Notes under the pieces: model-generated | Databases searched by the model: none | Told to the model about the DNA's origin: nothing | The model's input: only the letters and a program-made list of their open reading frames with translations | Assembly: GCF_027943255.1 (NCBI RefSeq) | Contig: NC_072892.1 | Location: forward strand, 160,830,792 to 160,894,791 | Direction: 5' to 3' | Length of the DNA: 64,000 bases | Source: Anastrepha obliqua | Taxonomy: Eukaryota; Arthropoda; Insecta; Diptera; Tephritidae | Position numbers and translations under genes: made by a program | Part shown: positions 1-11,429 of the stretch, one piece after another | Layout of the letters: each line of letters begins with the position of its first letter | Numbering within the stretch: position 1 is the first letter of the stretch

Positions 1-197
1 AATCAAATGGAAAAATAAAATACCTACTACGAAAAATAAGAGCTACAAATCCGCTTAAAATGTTATTGTTTACATGCGAGCATAAATAGAAAAGGTTACT
101 CTCAAATACCTAATGGCAGTATTATTTACATCATTAAATTTGCACAGCCGGCTTTTAGAATAATTTGCAGAATAGTTTCAATGTAAACATTTTCTTT

Positions 198-660
198 TAT
201 GGGGGTATTCTGGTCTAGAAATTTGAAGAAATCGATTTTTTTTTTTGCATATTATCAAAGTTTATGGTAGACCTTCAAAAATATGCCCATCGACGGATTT
301 TTCAAAATTCGAATTATTTTCGAAGATACAGCGGATTTTGTGGCGTGACGTCTAAGCCGGAGTGGAGCGAATCGCACAATTACGGGAGATGTTACCGGAC
401 GACTTGACGACTCGTTCTTTCCAGAAAATCTTTTTTATCCCACACAACTTTTAACTATTCTATACATTTATGTATATATATTGTACTTTACAATTCTATA
501 ATATATACCTGGAAATATACCGCCGATTAATCCAGAGTGAATAGTAAATATTATGATCTAAGTTATTCTATTGGAATTGTTGCTCAAACTTCAAACGCGA
601 TTTTCTCAAAACTACCTTTTTTGAGATGGTCGTCATGATATCTCAAGTTCTAAATCTATC
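198..660. mobile_element. Partial G-ended MITE-like repeat (left end only)
   Basis: Non-coding stretch that opens with a G-run (GGGGGTATTCTGG) and holds, at 586-607, a near copy (20 of 22 bases) of a module found inside two complete TTAA-flanked MITEs at 30.1-30.8 kb and 49.7-50.4 kb. No matching right-hand inverted end was found before the AT-rich array begins at about 670, so the copy is taken as truncated. It encodes no protein. The family assignment is an inference from the shared module and the G-rich end. Confidence 0.4.
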
Positions 661-669
661 TAATATATC

Positions 670-841
670 TATCTCAAGTTAAAATTAAAAAAAATATTAA
701 CATTTTTAGAAATAAAAATAAAACACAAAAACTAATAACAAAACGAAAAGTAAATACAAAAAATCAATAAAAAAATAAAAAATTAATAAATAAAAATATT
801 TAAAAAAAAAGTATAAAAAAATAAATATATACAAAAATAAA
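670..841. repeat. AT-rich ~160-bp tandem repeat, left unit
   Basis: A-rich unit carrying a landmark of the type CATTTTTAGAAATAAAAATA near 702. The same unit recurs to the right of the LINE, with landmarks near 2699, 2858 and 3024, which gives a period of about 160-166 bp. The reading frame on the minus strand here is low-complexity Phe/Leu/Tyr and is not considered a gene. Confidence 0.7.
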
Positions 842-2655
842 TTAGATGAAAACAGATTGATGTTACAAAAAACGAAATGTGGAAAAGCTCCAGGCTCATA
901 CTCAGGTTCCATATGAGTTTTTTAAAAATGCCGATGACCGGATTCTTGTTGAGTTGGTAAACGTTTTTAATAGGCTATATAATATGGCCAAGTATCTGAA
1001 TGTTTCGAAACAAGTCTGATATATCCGCTCTTTAAAAAAGGCGATAGGAAATCTCCCTCCAATTATAGAGGTATCTCATTCATGAATTGTGTTGCAAAGA
1101 TAATGATGGGCATTTTAAATGAGCGACTCACAAGCTGGGTAGAAAATAAAAATATTATAACAGAATTTCAAGCAGGTTTCAGAAAGCGACATTCAACCGT
1201 AGATAACATATATAACCTAGCAGCAATAGTCCATATTAAGTTTAGGGAGAAGAAAACAGTGTACGCGTTTTTTGTGGACTTTAAAGCCGCTTTTGATACA
1301 GTCCATAGACAACTATTGCTATCCAAGCTTCATGAAATAGGAATCTCCACCAAAATGGCAAACTTTATTGAAAGTTATTACAGAAATACATGTTCGATAG
1401 TAAAAGTAGGAGATGAAATGAGTGAAAAATTCCAAAATATCGTCAGGAGTAAATCAGGGGTGCCTGCTCTCACCTTTGCTCTTTGCTCTTTACTTGAAAG
1501 ACCTGCACGATTGCTTGGAGGGGGGACTCTTTATAGATGAGTTAAATATCCATTTGCTATTATATGCTGACGATATCGTCATATTGGCAGATGAGGTTAG
1601 TGCCCTTCAAAAAATGATAAGCAATTTAGAAAAATACTGCGAAAAGTGGAATATGCAAGTAAACTTATCTAAGTCAGCTACAATGATTGTTCGGAGAGGC
1701 GGTAGAATAGCAGAAAAAGAAAAGTGGTTTTTTCACGGCGAAGTTATACCAATAACGAAAGAATATAATTACTTGGGTGTAAAGCTAACATCAAAACTCA
1801 GTTTCAAGCAACATATAGAAAATAGAAATGTTCTAGCGAAAAACAGCATAAATGCAACTTGGTGCACATTTCTTAGTAAAAATAAAATTAAGTTGTCGGC
1901 AAAATGGAAACTGTTTTTAGCGGTGACTAGAGCAATCCAGAGTTATGCTGCTCAGGTATGGGGAAACTCGTTGTTTGAAGAAGTAGACAAAATTCAACTT
2001 TATTTTTTAAAAAGGGTACTTCATCTCCCGAGTAATACGCCATCTTATTGCATTCTCTTGGAGACAAATGTTCCAAGTTTTCATTTGTATACACTGCAGC
2101 TTCACTTAAAATATATATTCAAAACGTTATTTGAATATGATGATAATAGATTGCCTCATATACTATCAAAAAAGATTTTAGAAAAACAGATATTTTGGGT
2201 TGAAGAAATTAGTAATCTGGCACAAAAGTTAAATATAACATGTAACTGGGGTACTTCAAATAAAAGAGAGTGGAATAGAAATTATGGGAAAGGGCACACC
2301 AATTATATAAGGAATTAGACCATAACAACGCCAGAAGCTATTTAAACGATAATACTGGAATCTATATTATAAAATTATGTGGATTATGAAAGCCAGACGT
2401 GATTTAATATACTTGGGAAGCCAAAGGGATTTAAATTGCGCTTTATGTAACTTAAATGAATTAGAAGACATCACACATTTCTTAGGAAAATGCCCGATAC
2501 TTAAAAGAAATCGTCAAAGACTTTTTGAAAAATATACTTTAAACCGAGAGTGTCACTGTCGTACGTTTTAATGTTAATGATTAAAAATGAAATGTAATGT
2601 GTATTTAAAAAAAAAAAAAAGTCGAACAATAAATAATAATAATAAAATAATAATA
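842..2655 (+). mobile_element. 5'-truncated non-LTR retrotransposon (LINE) inserted in the AT array
   Basis: The LINE starts inside its reverse transcriptase: the motif KCGKAPG lies near 870 and FKKGD...NYRGIS near 1035-1080. It runs through RT palm and thumb to a C-terminal Cys/His knuckle and an A-rich tail near 2607-2655. The 15-bp string ATATACAAAAATAAA occurs at 827-841 and again at 2656-2670, consistent with a target-site duplication. The ORF is broken by frameshifts near 1430 and 2320-2380. Clade is uncertain (CR1/L2/jockey side). Confidence 0.85.
868..2571 (+). pseudogene. LINE reverse transcriptase pseudogene
   Basis: Three frames make up one ancestral ORF2. About 868-1480 carries FFVDFKAAFD, the RT motif with the first catalytic Asp. 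About 1422-2318 carries SGVNQGCLLSPLLFALY and YADDIVILAD, the catalytic YADD box, then YLGV and the thumb. 2377-2571 carries a C-terminal knuckle of the form CALC...H...C. The product would copy LINE RNA at the nicked target in the nucleus. It cannot be translated as a whole: frame changes occur near 1430 and between 2318 and 2377, and the endonuclease is missing. Confidence 0.85.
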
Positions 2656-3160
2656 ATATACAAAAATAAAAACAAAATTTAAAATTAAAAAAAATATAAC
2701 CATTTTTAGAAATAAAAATAAAACAAAACTAAAAAAAAAAATAAAACAAAAATTAAATACAAAAAATTATTATAAAAATAAAAAATAAAATAAAAAAAAG
2801 TTTTATAAAAAAATACATACAAAAATAAAAACACAATTTAAAATTTAAAACAATTATAAGCATTTTTAGAAATAAAAACAGAACAAAAAAAATGTAAAAT
2901 AAAACAAAAATTAAATACAAAGAATCAATATAAAAATAAAAAATTTAAAAAAATATTAAAAAAAAATTTATAAAAATATAAATACAAAAATGAAAACAAA
3001 ATTTAAAATTTAAAAAAATATAAACATTTTTACAAATAAAAATAAAACAAAAATTGAAAATAAAACAAAAATTAAATATAAAAATGAAAAAATAAAAAAT
3101 TAAAAAAAAATAATTTAAAAAAAATGTATAAAAATAATTACTAAAATGAAAACAAAATTT
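2656..3160. repeat. AT-rich ~160-bp tandem repeat, right units
   Basis: About three diverged copies of the A-rich unit seen left of the LINE. The landmark near CATTTTTAGAAATAAAA recurs at about 2699, 2858 and 3024, so the period is 159-166 bp. Units differ mainly in homopolymer lengths. A minus-strand open frame through this region (2945-3289) is Phe/Ile-rich low complexity and not a gene. The array resumes briefly at 3487-3515 beyond the MITE. Confidence 0.7.
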
Positions 3161-3162
3161 AA

Positions 3163-3482
3163 CACGTTGAGTGCCACCATACAACAAAAAAACGGGGTTC
3201 GTCCGGCCACGATTTTTTTTTACATAATACAATAGAATATTGTTCAACAAAATGTAAACCATATGATGCCACATTGGTCTCATACCCATAGGCCAAGCAG
3301 CATAAACAATGCAATGGCTCTAGTATGGCGTGAATACATTACTACTAATAGCCTCTATGAAGCAGCTGCATTAGCACAAACCGAAATCTCACACATTATA
3401 CCGTGAGACCAAGTGTCACCACGAGGCCTGAAAGTCTCTTCGCACTGTGAGACCAACCTGGACTCACATGGCACTCAACGTG
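3163..3482. mobile_element. TTAA-flanked MITE, piggyBac-like ends (MITE A)
   Basis: A 320-bp non-coding element with inverted ends CACGTTGAGTGCCA at both sides (left 3163-3176; right is its reverse complement ending at 3482). It is flanked by TTAA at 3159-3162 and 3483-3486. TTAA target duplication is the hallmark of piggyBac superfamily elements, so it was probably moved in trans by such a transposase. It interrupts the AT-rich array, whose sequence resumes directly after the right TTAA. Confidence 0.8.
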
Positions 3483-3515
3483 TTAAGATTAAAAAAAGTA
3501 AAAAAAAAAATACTT

Positions 3516-3757
3516 GAACTGCTGAAAATATTTATTTCGACCTTTATGCGCTCCAAGATGGATGTTAAAAAATTTAGGAACCTCCCCCCAAAGGTTGATT
3601 AATTTTGCGCCACCTTATGTAACTTCTCAGCAGACAATTTAATCATCTAAGAGAAAAACTCTTTGAAAAAGTAAATATTTATTCCAATGAACTCTTGCAT
3701 TGATGTATACGCACTTGTGTGTTTTGAGCACAATAAAAAACAGTTTGTGAACAAATA
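3516..3757. other. Intergenic, no gene seen
   Basis: Contains, near 3595-3625, a short stretch (GATTAATTTTGCGCCACCTT) that also appears in the tandem units at 45.3-46 kb and, reversed, near 63.55 kb, so it is a fragment of a dispersed repeat. Otherwise unremarkable AT-rich DNA. Confidence 0.4.
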
Positions 3758-4667
3758 AAGGGTGATTTTTTAAGAGCTATAGGAAAGTTTTTTCAAAAAA
3801 ACACAAGTTAAATTCAGAAAAATGCATGAAGTTTTTATTTAAATCGATAGTACAGTCCATATAATTTTTTGTTTGAAGATTATTTCATGCAAATGTTGAC
3901 CGCGACTGCGCTTCAAATGGCCCATCCGCTTAGTCCAATTTTGGCATACTCTTTCCAATGTTTCAGCCGGTATCTCAGTTATAAATGCTTTAGTGTTGTC
4001 TTCCAATGCGTTAATTGAAGCAGGCTTTTCTGAATAGACATGAGCAAAAAATAATCTAAAGGCGTTATATCGCACGATCTGGGTGGCCAATTGACAGGTG
4101 CCGAACGTGAAATAAATGTTCACCAGTCCATTGTTACGCGTCCTGTGTGGCATCTGGCACCGTCTTGCTGAAACCACATGTCATGCAAGTCAAGCTCTTG
4201 CATTGTGAGCAAAAAAAAGTTGGATAGAATTTCACGGTAGCGCTCACCATTCACAGTTACGTAACGATTCGCAGCATCTTTGAAGAAGTACGGTCCAATG
4301 ATACCTCCAGCCCATAAACCGCACCAAACTGTGACCTTTTCTGGATACATTGGTAGCTCTTCCAATTCTTCTGGCTGATCTTCACTCCAAAATCGACAAT
4401 TCTGCTTATTTACGTATCCATTGATCCAAAAATCGTGGGTCGATTAAACCGACCATAAAATGGAAGAAGCGCGCGATAAACTTTCTTAACAGAACACACA
4501 TTTTTATAATAAAATTCAATGATTTGCAAGTGTTGTACGTTTCTAAGACGATTCATGGTTAAATTATAGACCAAACTGAAGATGTTTGACAGTGAAACCA
4601 AACACGAAACGTGCGTCAGCTGTTTAAACCAACTGTTTAAAAAGATAATAGCTAAAAAATCACCCGT
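3758..4667 (-). mobile_element. Defective Tc1/mariner element, DD41D-like, internally deleted
   Basis: Inverted ends read GGGTGATTTTTTA at the left (from 3760) and its complement at the right (ending near 4665). TA dinucleotides lie just outside, at about 3756-3757 and 4668-4669. The interior encodes transposase pieces on the minus strand. At about 0.9 kb it is shorter than a full element of about 1.3 kb because the helix-turn-helix and the catalytic block are joined by a deletion. Confidence 0.8.
3839..4601 (-). pseudogene. DD41D-like mariner transposase pseudogene
   Basis: Read from right to left: an N-terminal DNA-binding start (4410-4601, with SVKKVYRALLPFYG), then after a deletion VTVWCGLWAGGIIGPYFF and WFQQDGARCHT carrying the second catalytic Asp (4120-4365). 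A frame change follows, then NWPPRSCDITPLDYF carrying the third Asp (about 4050-4120). A stop and frameshift separate the last two blocks. It resembles the intact copy at 32.2 kb in motif order but has different terminal repeats, so it belongs to a sister family. Non-functional. Confidence 0.8.
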
Positions 4668-4669
4668 TA

Positions 4670-6190
4670 TATTCGCTTTGATATAGCATATAAGCAGGCC
4701 TTACAATAAATCTTTCATTATATCCCGACATAAATATATACTAAATTTTTGCGAGAGTTATCGTTGCTATCGGTTTCAGTTAAGTGGACCGCACTGTAAA
4801 TATTTTAATATATTTGTAACAAAACACCAGCAACTCTCTGCTAAACTAAAACTTGTCAGTTTTTTAAATAGTATTTAATTAAAGTTTAAAAGCCTAAGCA
4901 AACGTCAGCTAGTTAATTGTCAAGCTTCAAAGCTTCAAAATATGACACGCTAAACAGCCAAGCCAAGCCACACCAAGTCAATTCGACTCGAAAACAGTAG
5001 CAGTCACATTAAATAAATTGTAGAAGTGAGTGACGACAAATTAGGTGAGCACAACTATAGAAATAAGAATCGATAGCAGACCAAAAAGGAAATGCGAAAT
5101 AAAAAAAATAAACCTGAAACTGAAACTAGCGTTAAAATCCAAAGTGTTGCGCCTAAAAGATGTCCCACGGGAGACGTTAACCAACTGAAGATTACGGCAC
5201 AGAAACTGTAACTAAGTGAATTATTAGACACCAAAAACTGCATACAGGATCTCCAGCTGCACAGTGCAGCTAAATTTAGCAACCAACTTAAAATGCGTCA
5301 ACTGTAGAATCTCAGATAAGGCATTTCGAGCTAAGGCAGCCACAAACTGTAAATAACATCATTTGTGTAAGCCACTGGGAGTTTACTACAGGAATGCATT
5401 TCATTCACACCGGAATGTGACGAAATTGTAGCCAACTACTCCTTTTATGTACATATACGTGTGCGTTTGTATGTGAGTGTGTAAGGGTGTTGGAAAATTC
5501 GGCGCACACAGCGCGCGCACAAGCAAACATGGCTTCATCAACGACATTGACAACAATGACATGCCGAAAACCGCAATAAATGGCTGGTCAAGTCAGGCAC
5601 ACGGCCGTCATTGGATAGCTGTTAGATCGGCGGTCGGTCGGTGGTCGGCCACTGGGGTAAGCAACCATAAAATATTGCAGCAGGCAGCTTATGGAGGCAA
5701 TACAAGGCGAAATAGTGTTGTTGGGGGGTCGTGATCACATTTGTTCTTGTTTTTGTGCTTGTTCTTGTTCTTGTTGCTTACTTGTTGTTTACATTGTAAT
5801 TTATTGGTAATTCTTTGGTGTGACATGTCAACAACAGTAGCCAGCTGCAAGCTGTTAGCAGCAATCGGAAGTTATAGCGAATTTTGTTGGCACACCAAAA
5901 AACACAAAACACAAAAAAACGGTAAAGAATGAAAACAGCAGCACGTCAACGTGAAAGAGTTAAGGAATAGTGACAATATTGAACGAGTTTGGGTACTTGA
6001 TATATTTTTCAATTTATAAGTAAATTTTATTAAGCGCAGAAGTCAATGAAATTCATATACAGGGTCTTACAAAGGCGGTCAGACTAATTTCAAACTAAGG
6101 CTTTTTTATCATTATTTTTCCCAGCATGGACATTCATTCGTGGTGGTCTCTGAAAAAGGAATGGAGGCGAGAGGAAGTGACCGATAAAAC
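4670..6190. other. Intergenic DNA without a supported gene
   Basis: Open frames here (for example 5477-5734 and 5741-5932) have no recognisable domain, no conserved motifs and skewed composition. A (TTCTTG)n-like stretch lies near 5745-5775. No terminal repeats or target duplications were recognised. It may be unique host intergenic or intronic DNA. Confidence 0.35.
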
Positions 6191-6269
6191 AGAGATTGCG
6201 TTCTACAGCAAGGGTTAAGCGCACCGAAGTCGCAGTCGTATGGTTTTATAAGGCAGGACCATATCTAGA

Positions 6270-7375
6270 TCCTGGGTCTCTGAAAGGAGAACCGGAACAC
6301 ACCATCTTTTCGTCGACTTCAAAGCTGCATTCGACAGTACGAAAAGGAGTTACTTGTATGCCGCGATGTCTGAATTTGGTATCCCCACAAAACTAATACA
6401 GCTTTGCAAGATGGCGTTGCTCAACAAGATGACGTTGCGCCGTCAGCCGTTTGATACCAAACGACGTTTCAGACAGGGTGACTCGCTGTCGTGTGACTTC
6501 TTGAACCTGATGTTGGAGAGCATCGTACTAGCCGCAGAACTTAATCGCTCAGGCACAATATTTTATAAGAGCGTACATTGCTGGCGTATGCCGATGATGT
6601 CGACATTATCGGCCTTAACAACCGCGCTGTTAGTTCTGCCTTCTCCAAACTGGATAAAGAGGCACAGCGAATGGGTCTGGTGGTGAACGAGGACAAAACG
6701 AAGTACCTCCTGTCATCAAACAAACAGTCGGCGCACTCGCGTATCGGCACTCACGTCACTGTAGACAGTTATAATTTCGAGGTTGTAAAAGACTTCGTTT
6801 ATTTAGGAACCAGCATTAACACCAATAACAATCTCCAATGTAGAATCTCTCCAACAAGTGCTACTTTGGACTAAGTAGGTAAATGAGCAGTAAAGTCCTC
6901 TCTCGACGAACAAAACTAACACTCTACAAGACTCTCATCATGCCCGTCCTAACGTATGGCGCAGAAGCTTGCACGATGACAACATACGATGAAGCGACGC
7001 TTGGAGTGTTCGAGAGAAAGATTCTGCGTAAGATTTTTGGACCTTTGCACGTTGGGAACGGCGAATATCGTAGGCGATGGAACGATGAGCTGTAACAGTT
7101 TTACGACGACACAAACATAGCGCAGCGAATAAAGATCTAGCGGCTACCTTGGGTGGTCATGTCGTCCGAATGGATACAAACGCTCCGGCTTTTAAAGTAT
7201 TTGATGCGGTACCAGCTGGTGGTAGTAGAGGAAAGATCAGGTGGGGAAGGACTTCGATTCCCTTGATGTGTCCAATTGGCGCCGACTAGCAAGAAAAAGA
7301 AACGACTGGCGCGCTTTGTTAAAATCGGCCACAATCGCGTAAGCGGTTATCGCGTCAATTAAGAAGAAGACCATA
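6270..7375 (+). mobile_element. RTE-type LINE fragment, 5'-truncated
   Basis: The fragment starts near FVDFKAAFDS (about 6310) and ends after the C-terminal region near 7375. Motifs in order: FGIPTKLIQLC, RFRQGDSLSCDFLN, LAYADDVDIIGLN (6578 onward), VVKDFVYLGTSIN, TLIMPVLTYGAEA and VFERKILRKIFGPL, then a decayed GHVVRMDTN-like segment near 7150. This order matches the RTE-like LINE family common in flies. Several frameshifts and stops are present. Confidence 0.85.
6300..7100 (+). pseudogene. RTE-like reverse transcriptase pseudogene
   Basis: The frame changes near 6570 (between FLNLMLESIVLAAELNRSG and LAYADDVDIIGLN) and near 6870 (after NNNLQCRIS). The YADD catalytic box is preserved at about 6584-6595. 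A stop at about 7093-7095 ends the open frame WNDEL, and the downstream C-terminal part is only partly readable. The protein would have primed cDNA synthesis at nicked chromosomal DNA; it cannot function as it stands. Confidence 0.8.
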
Positions 7376-7830
7376 TCTGGGTGAATCAGAAGAAATGCTA
7401 ATTGCACAATCACCCAAAGTAATACAGCAACAAATTCTTCAACACTTTCTTCATCAACTCAATAAAAGACAATCAGATATACACATTTTTAGAGTAACCA
7501 AAAATTATTGACATCAACACCTCAGTTCGGCAAATAGCTTTGCCGATGATAAACATCGAGAGCCATGGACTGAACGATGACTGAGTTACGGTTGTGTTAA
7601 CCGCTTCACGCTGCTCATAAAGTTCAACAGGTTCTTAGTATCAAAGCCTGTTATTCAGCGGCCGTAGCAAAGAAATGATAGCCAAGATGCCTTAATCTTA
7701 ACACCGCGAGACCAGGTCAGCTAAAGAGAAGGGGCTCAGACGATTTCACCTCATCCTCCATATAAAAGATGAAGTCCAAAACATACAAGACTGAGTTAAA
7801 ATAGAAACGACAGGTGCTTTGTTCTGATAA
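7376..7830. other. Intergenic, no gene seen
   Basis: No open frame with recognisable motifs. A short string near 7520-7555 weakly resembles an RT ADD box with a one-base deletion, but nothing around it supports the call. Confidence 0.3.
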
Positions 7831-7834
7831 CGTC

Positions 7835-8364
7835 GAGTTTATTTATTTAAAAAAGTCCCCTCTGGCCTCGATACACTGCTGTGCGCGATCTAAAAGCTTT
7901 TCGAAAGAGTGTTTCAGGTCATTGACCGGAATGTCTTTCAGGATGCCTTTTGGTTGGGCTCCACGGACGTAAAACGTTTTCCTTTCATGGCCAAATGCAA
8001 TTTTTCTAATAGGTAGTAGTCGCAGGGAGCCATAACAGGCGAATACGGTGAGTGATTGATGGTTAAATGCGATTTCTAGTCCAAAAATTAGTCACAAGAG
8101 AGTGCATTTTCACGAAACAATCGCCAGCTTCCTTCTTCGCGGCATTCAGGGCGAATTTGACGAATGCGATGCAACGAACACTTCAAAACGCCAAGATAGA
8201 AAATTGCATTGAAGGTTTGGACCGTTGGAACGAACTCAAGTCCCTTGGAATCATAAAAACAAATGAGTATCGACTTGATTTTTGACTTCCCCAAACCCGA
8301 TTTTCTCACATTTTCATGACGCCAGTCTTGCTTATTTTGGTCTTCACCTTGTAGGTGATGCAAA
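7835..8364 (-). pseudogene. mariner (DD34D) transposase fragment
   Basis: C-terminal half of a mariner transposase read from right to left: KSKIKSILICFYDSKG, then FVPTVQTFNAIFYLGVLK, then IRQIRPECREEGSWRLF leading to a decayed second-Asp block, then HSPYSPVMAPCDYYL. The usual SPDLAP Asp has become Val, while the adjacent catalytic-position Asp in PCDYY remains. The end is near DRAQQCIEARGDFF. The N-terminal DNA-binding half is absent. Frame breaks occur near 8090. No terminal repeat pair was found. Confidence 0.75.
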
Positions 8365-8945
8365 AAGGACTCGAAGCAATACCAAATCTCACAGCATGCA
8401 TACCTCGCGGACAGTGTCCTGTATAGGCGGCCACGAAACTCGGAACTGAGATTGTGTTAACCTCAGACGAGTGATCTTCTGATCACCTCCGATCCACACG
8501 TGGCAAGAAAGATTTCGCGAACTTACTAGTTTGTGTACTTGCCCAGCGCTCGCTGAGTTGACCCGAAGTCCAACCTTCCAGGAGCAAACTGCAGACCCTT
8601 TTTTTGCGGGGAAACTACGTCACAGGTCCCTTGTCAGCCAGCTCTTCCGTCTCGCAGTTTATTGCAATGCCGTTACAACGCGTACCGAGATGAACCTCAT
8701 ATCAATGAATTTGGATGCGATCGAAAGTGAAGTCAGACATTCCCCGTCCAATTTCGCTTGGCTGTCGGAGTAGATATTAACTTCCGTGACAGTTATTATA
8801 CAAGTGAGCAGCCAATCCGCTTCTTTGATTGCGGCATTTCCCTAACAAAAGTTTATTGGTTTTTAGCGAGGTGGTATTTTCATAAACAAAAACAAACATA
8901 TTTTTGAAATTACAAAAATGTTTTAAAAGGGGCGCGCTTCATGAC
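8365..8945. other. Intergenic, possible faint LINE 3' relic
   Basis: An open frame at 8531-8773 begins CTCPALAEL, which recalls the CPAL segment after the C-terminal Cys/His knuckle of RNase H-bearing LINEs. The rest does not match and the knuckle itself is missing, so it is not called. Confidence 0.25.
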
Positions 8946-8949
8946 TTCT

Positions 8950-9465
8950 ACCCATAGAGGACGTTGGTCTGGATTGAACTCGAGCAGTGCTTTGCGAAAG
9001 TACCAAACAGGAAAATAGCGACCTTTCTACTAAAACTCAGCAGAAAGGACCTGAGAGTACTAGTGGGTGTAAAACACAGCGCCTGTGGTCAGCATATGGC
9101 TGTCATGCGGGTCGTCGACAGCCCGATATGCCTGTCCTGTCTTGAGGATAACGACACTGCAGAGCATGTTCTCTGTAGCTGTCCGCCGTTTTCCAGAATC
9201 AGACTTAGGGTATTGGGTTGCGTTATACTGAGTATGGACAAAGTTCATACTCTTCCTCTTCCGAATCTCTTAAGATTCATCAATGAATCCAAGAGATTTG
9301 TGGAAGAGTGACGTCAAACTAATGTTTCTGTCTTATGAGCCACATTTTATCCTTCCTATTTCTCTATTCTTTCTACTGAATTCTATCCGGGTGTAGTACA
9401 ATGGGCTCCTGACTGAGTGCTTGGACTTGTTCAACCCCCCAGGAATCTAATTTAATCTAATTTAC
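8950..9465 (+). pseudogene. LINE C-terminal end (Cys/His knuckle) and 3' UTR
   Basis: The segment RKIATFLLKLSRKDLRVLVGV is followed by a C-terminal knuckle, CLSCLEDNDTAEHVLCSCP, and LLRFINESKRFVEE with a stop at 9309-9311. This is the end of ORF2 in RNase H-encoding LINEs. The 3' UTR ends in a short TAATCTAATTTA-type tail near 9450-9465. Everything upstream of the C-terminal region is missing. The knuckle resembles the minus-strand LINE at 40.7 kb. Confidence 0.7.
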
Positions 9466-11420
9466 CATATGGAAACGAGCTACTTCCATGTTCAACTGAA
9501 ATCGGAGTATGTCATTGAAGGAAATGCACTAGAAATGTATACAGCAGCCTCCGATGGGTATTGCTCAAGTACTCACAAATCGCTAAAGCCAATGTGCGCC
9601 ATTTCGTTTAAATTAAACAACTGAGCTGATATTCAGGCGGCTGCTGACGTTGATGACAATATAGTGAAGAGCAGTGGATGAAGAAAAAAGGATAGACGTT
9701 TGGCATAAGCACTCGGTCGGTACTTCGCCAAGCCGGAAAAAGAATATTAAGAGCGGCTAGGGATGTATTCAAACCAAAAAAACTGATGATACTAACGCAA
9801 CGGCAGACGAACAAACAGCCACTAAGCGGTAGATGGATAGCTAGCTGAATGAAGAGTAGATGAGTCGATGGTGGCTTGTGTTAATGGGTGAATTTGTAGG
9901 CAGACAGACAGATAGAATAAATTCAAATACGAATACGCACTTAGAGGCTCTGGCACAGCTTTCAGGCAAATGAAGAATTCGAATAAATTGCAAATTGCTG
10001 TGAGTCTACAATTTTATGCTGTAATTGCAACCAAGCGTACTACGGAGGCATGGAGTAAACAAAACAAAGTGGGGGGAGCTGTTGCTAGTCTGCGCATGAC
10101 AAAGATTACAAAATGTGGTTAGCGCATTTGACCGGTTATGCCTTTTTAGCCAATCATGCAGTTAAACAGTAGGCACAGCAGGCAGGCAGCAGGCAAAGGT
10201 ACCCTAGCTCGTCAAATGAAATCATGTACATTTGCACACACACACACACATACATACATAAAATCTTATAAATGGGCAGGGTGGTAAAATTGCGGGTGGA
10301 AGTCATACTTCATACTTTGTGTCTGGAACTGTCTGTGTGAGCAGCACTTTGACGCGCGCGTGTAGGACGCCAACGCTCGCTTGCTGACACCGCATGCAGT
10401 TGGAAACCGACAACATTAATGCCTGCCTGGGGATTACGATAATGTACAAAGTTGTCTCTATACAACTCTAAAATTCTACCATTAAGGTTATTTATTTGTA
10501 TTTATGGGTATGCGTATGTGTTTGTGTGCATGTTAGCGAGGGAGCACAGGAGTAGAGACGGCGGTAAATGGGTTAAGCTTGACAGACGTTGAGCGAATAT
10601 GTGGCTGAAAGACTTCTATGGCGCGTTGGCAGTCAACATTCGCCTAATTTTGAAATGCTTACATTTTGACAACTGAGTCTTCTGATTTTTGTGTGTTTTT
10701 TTGCTGTTCGTTTGCCATTTTATGCCGTCAACAAGCAAATTGCAATTTGCGGTGGGCACACATTTTTTTTTTTTTGTTTTTGAGTGGAGAAAGCTTTGTC
10801 AAATAGCAGTAAATGTGACTTCAATTAGGTAACCTCAAGTGCACACGTTTCGGTAAAAAGCGATGCGAACGAGTATGGTAAGCCAAATTTGGTTAGAAGA
10901 AATGAAAAAACACAAAAAAAAATTTTTACTCGTAAATAGAAAAATACAAAGAAGAAATTCGTCATTCAGTGTATGACAGAGTCTAGACTTATTTATATTA
11001 ATCAGTTTGATATTGTAGAGTGAGAAAAGAGGTTATACAAACGGCATTACTCAAATTAGATTTCGGCAAACAAACGATAATTGATTTAAAAAATATGTGA
11101 AAGAAACTTCAAGTACTAGGCAAGAAAATTCCCACCCACTAGTATGAGCTATAAGCGGTTTGAAAGTGCCAATATTTTTTTTTTGGTTTTTATTTCATTT
11201 TTTGAGATTAATCCGGTAACTATTCCAAAAATGTTGAACAACCTACACAGTTTGTTAGAAAAGATTTGCTACAAGAAGCAACATCGATTTCTAAATTTTC
11301 TACTGTAATTTTTTTTAATTTTTCAATTTACAGAGTCCGGCACTCGAAGTGTAACCAACTAAAAAGACCATAAATTTAGTTTGGAAAATTACTTTTATTC
11401 AATTCAAAGTAAAAAATGTA
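9466..11420. other. Intergenic DNA with simple repeats
   Basis: No coding signal recognised. It holds a (CA)n tract followed by (CATA)n near 10234-10262 and poly-T runs near 10760-10780 and 11170-11185. A string beginning GAGTCCGGCACTC near 11335 could be the outer end of the adjacent minus-strand transposon. No second copy was found. Confidence 0.35.
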
Positions 11421-11429
11421 TGAATATAA

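Noticed and set aside
5477..5932. Two adjacent plus-strand open frames of 85 and 63 aa
   Set aside because: No domain, motif or splice context; the second is read from a (TTCTTG)-like low-complexity stretch.
7500..7560. Possible LINE RT catalytic box (GCAAATAGCTTTGCCGATGA)
   Set aside because: Needs a one-base correction and has no supporting RT motifs on either side.
8531..8773. Open frame with CTCPALAEL resembling a LINE C-terminus
   Set aside because: The Cys/His knuckle is missing and the remainder does not match.
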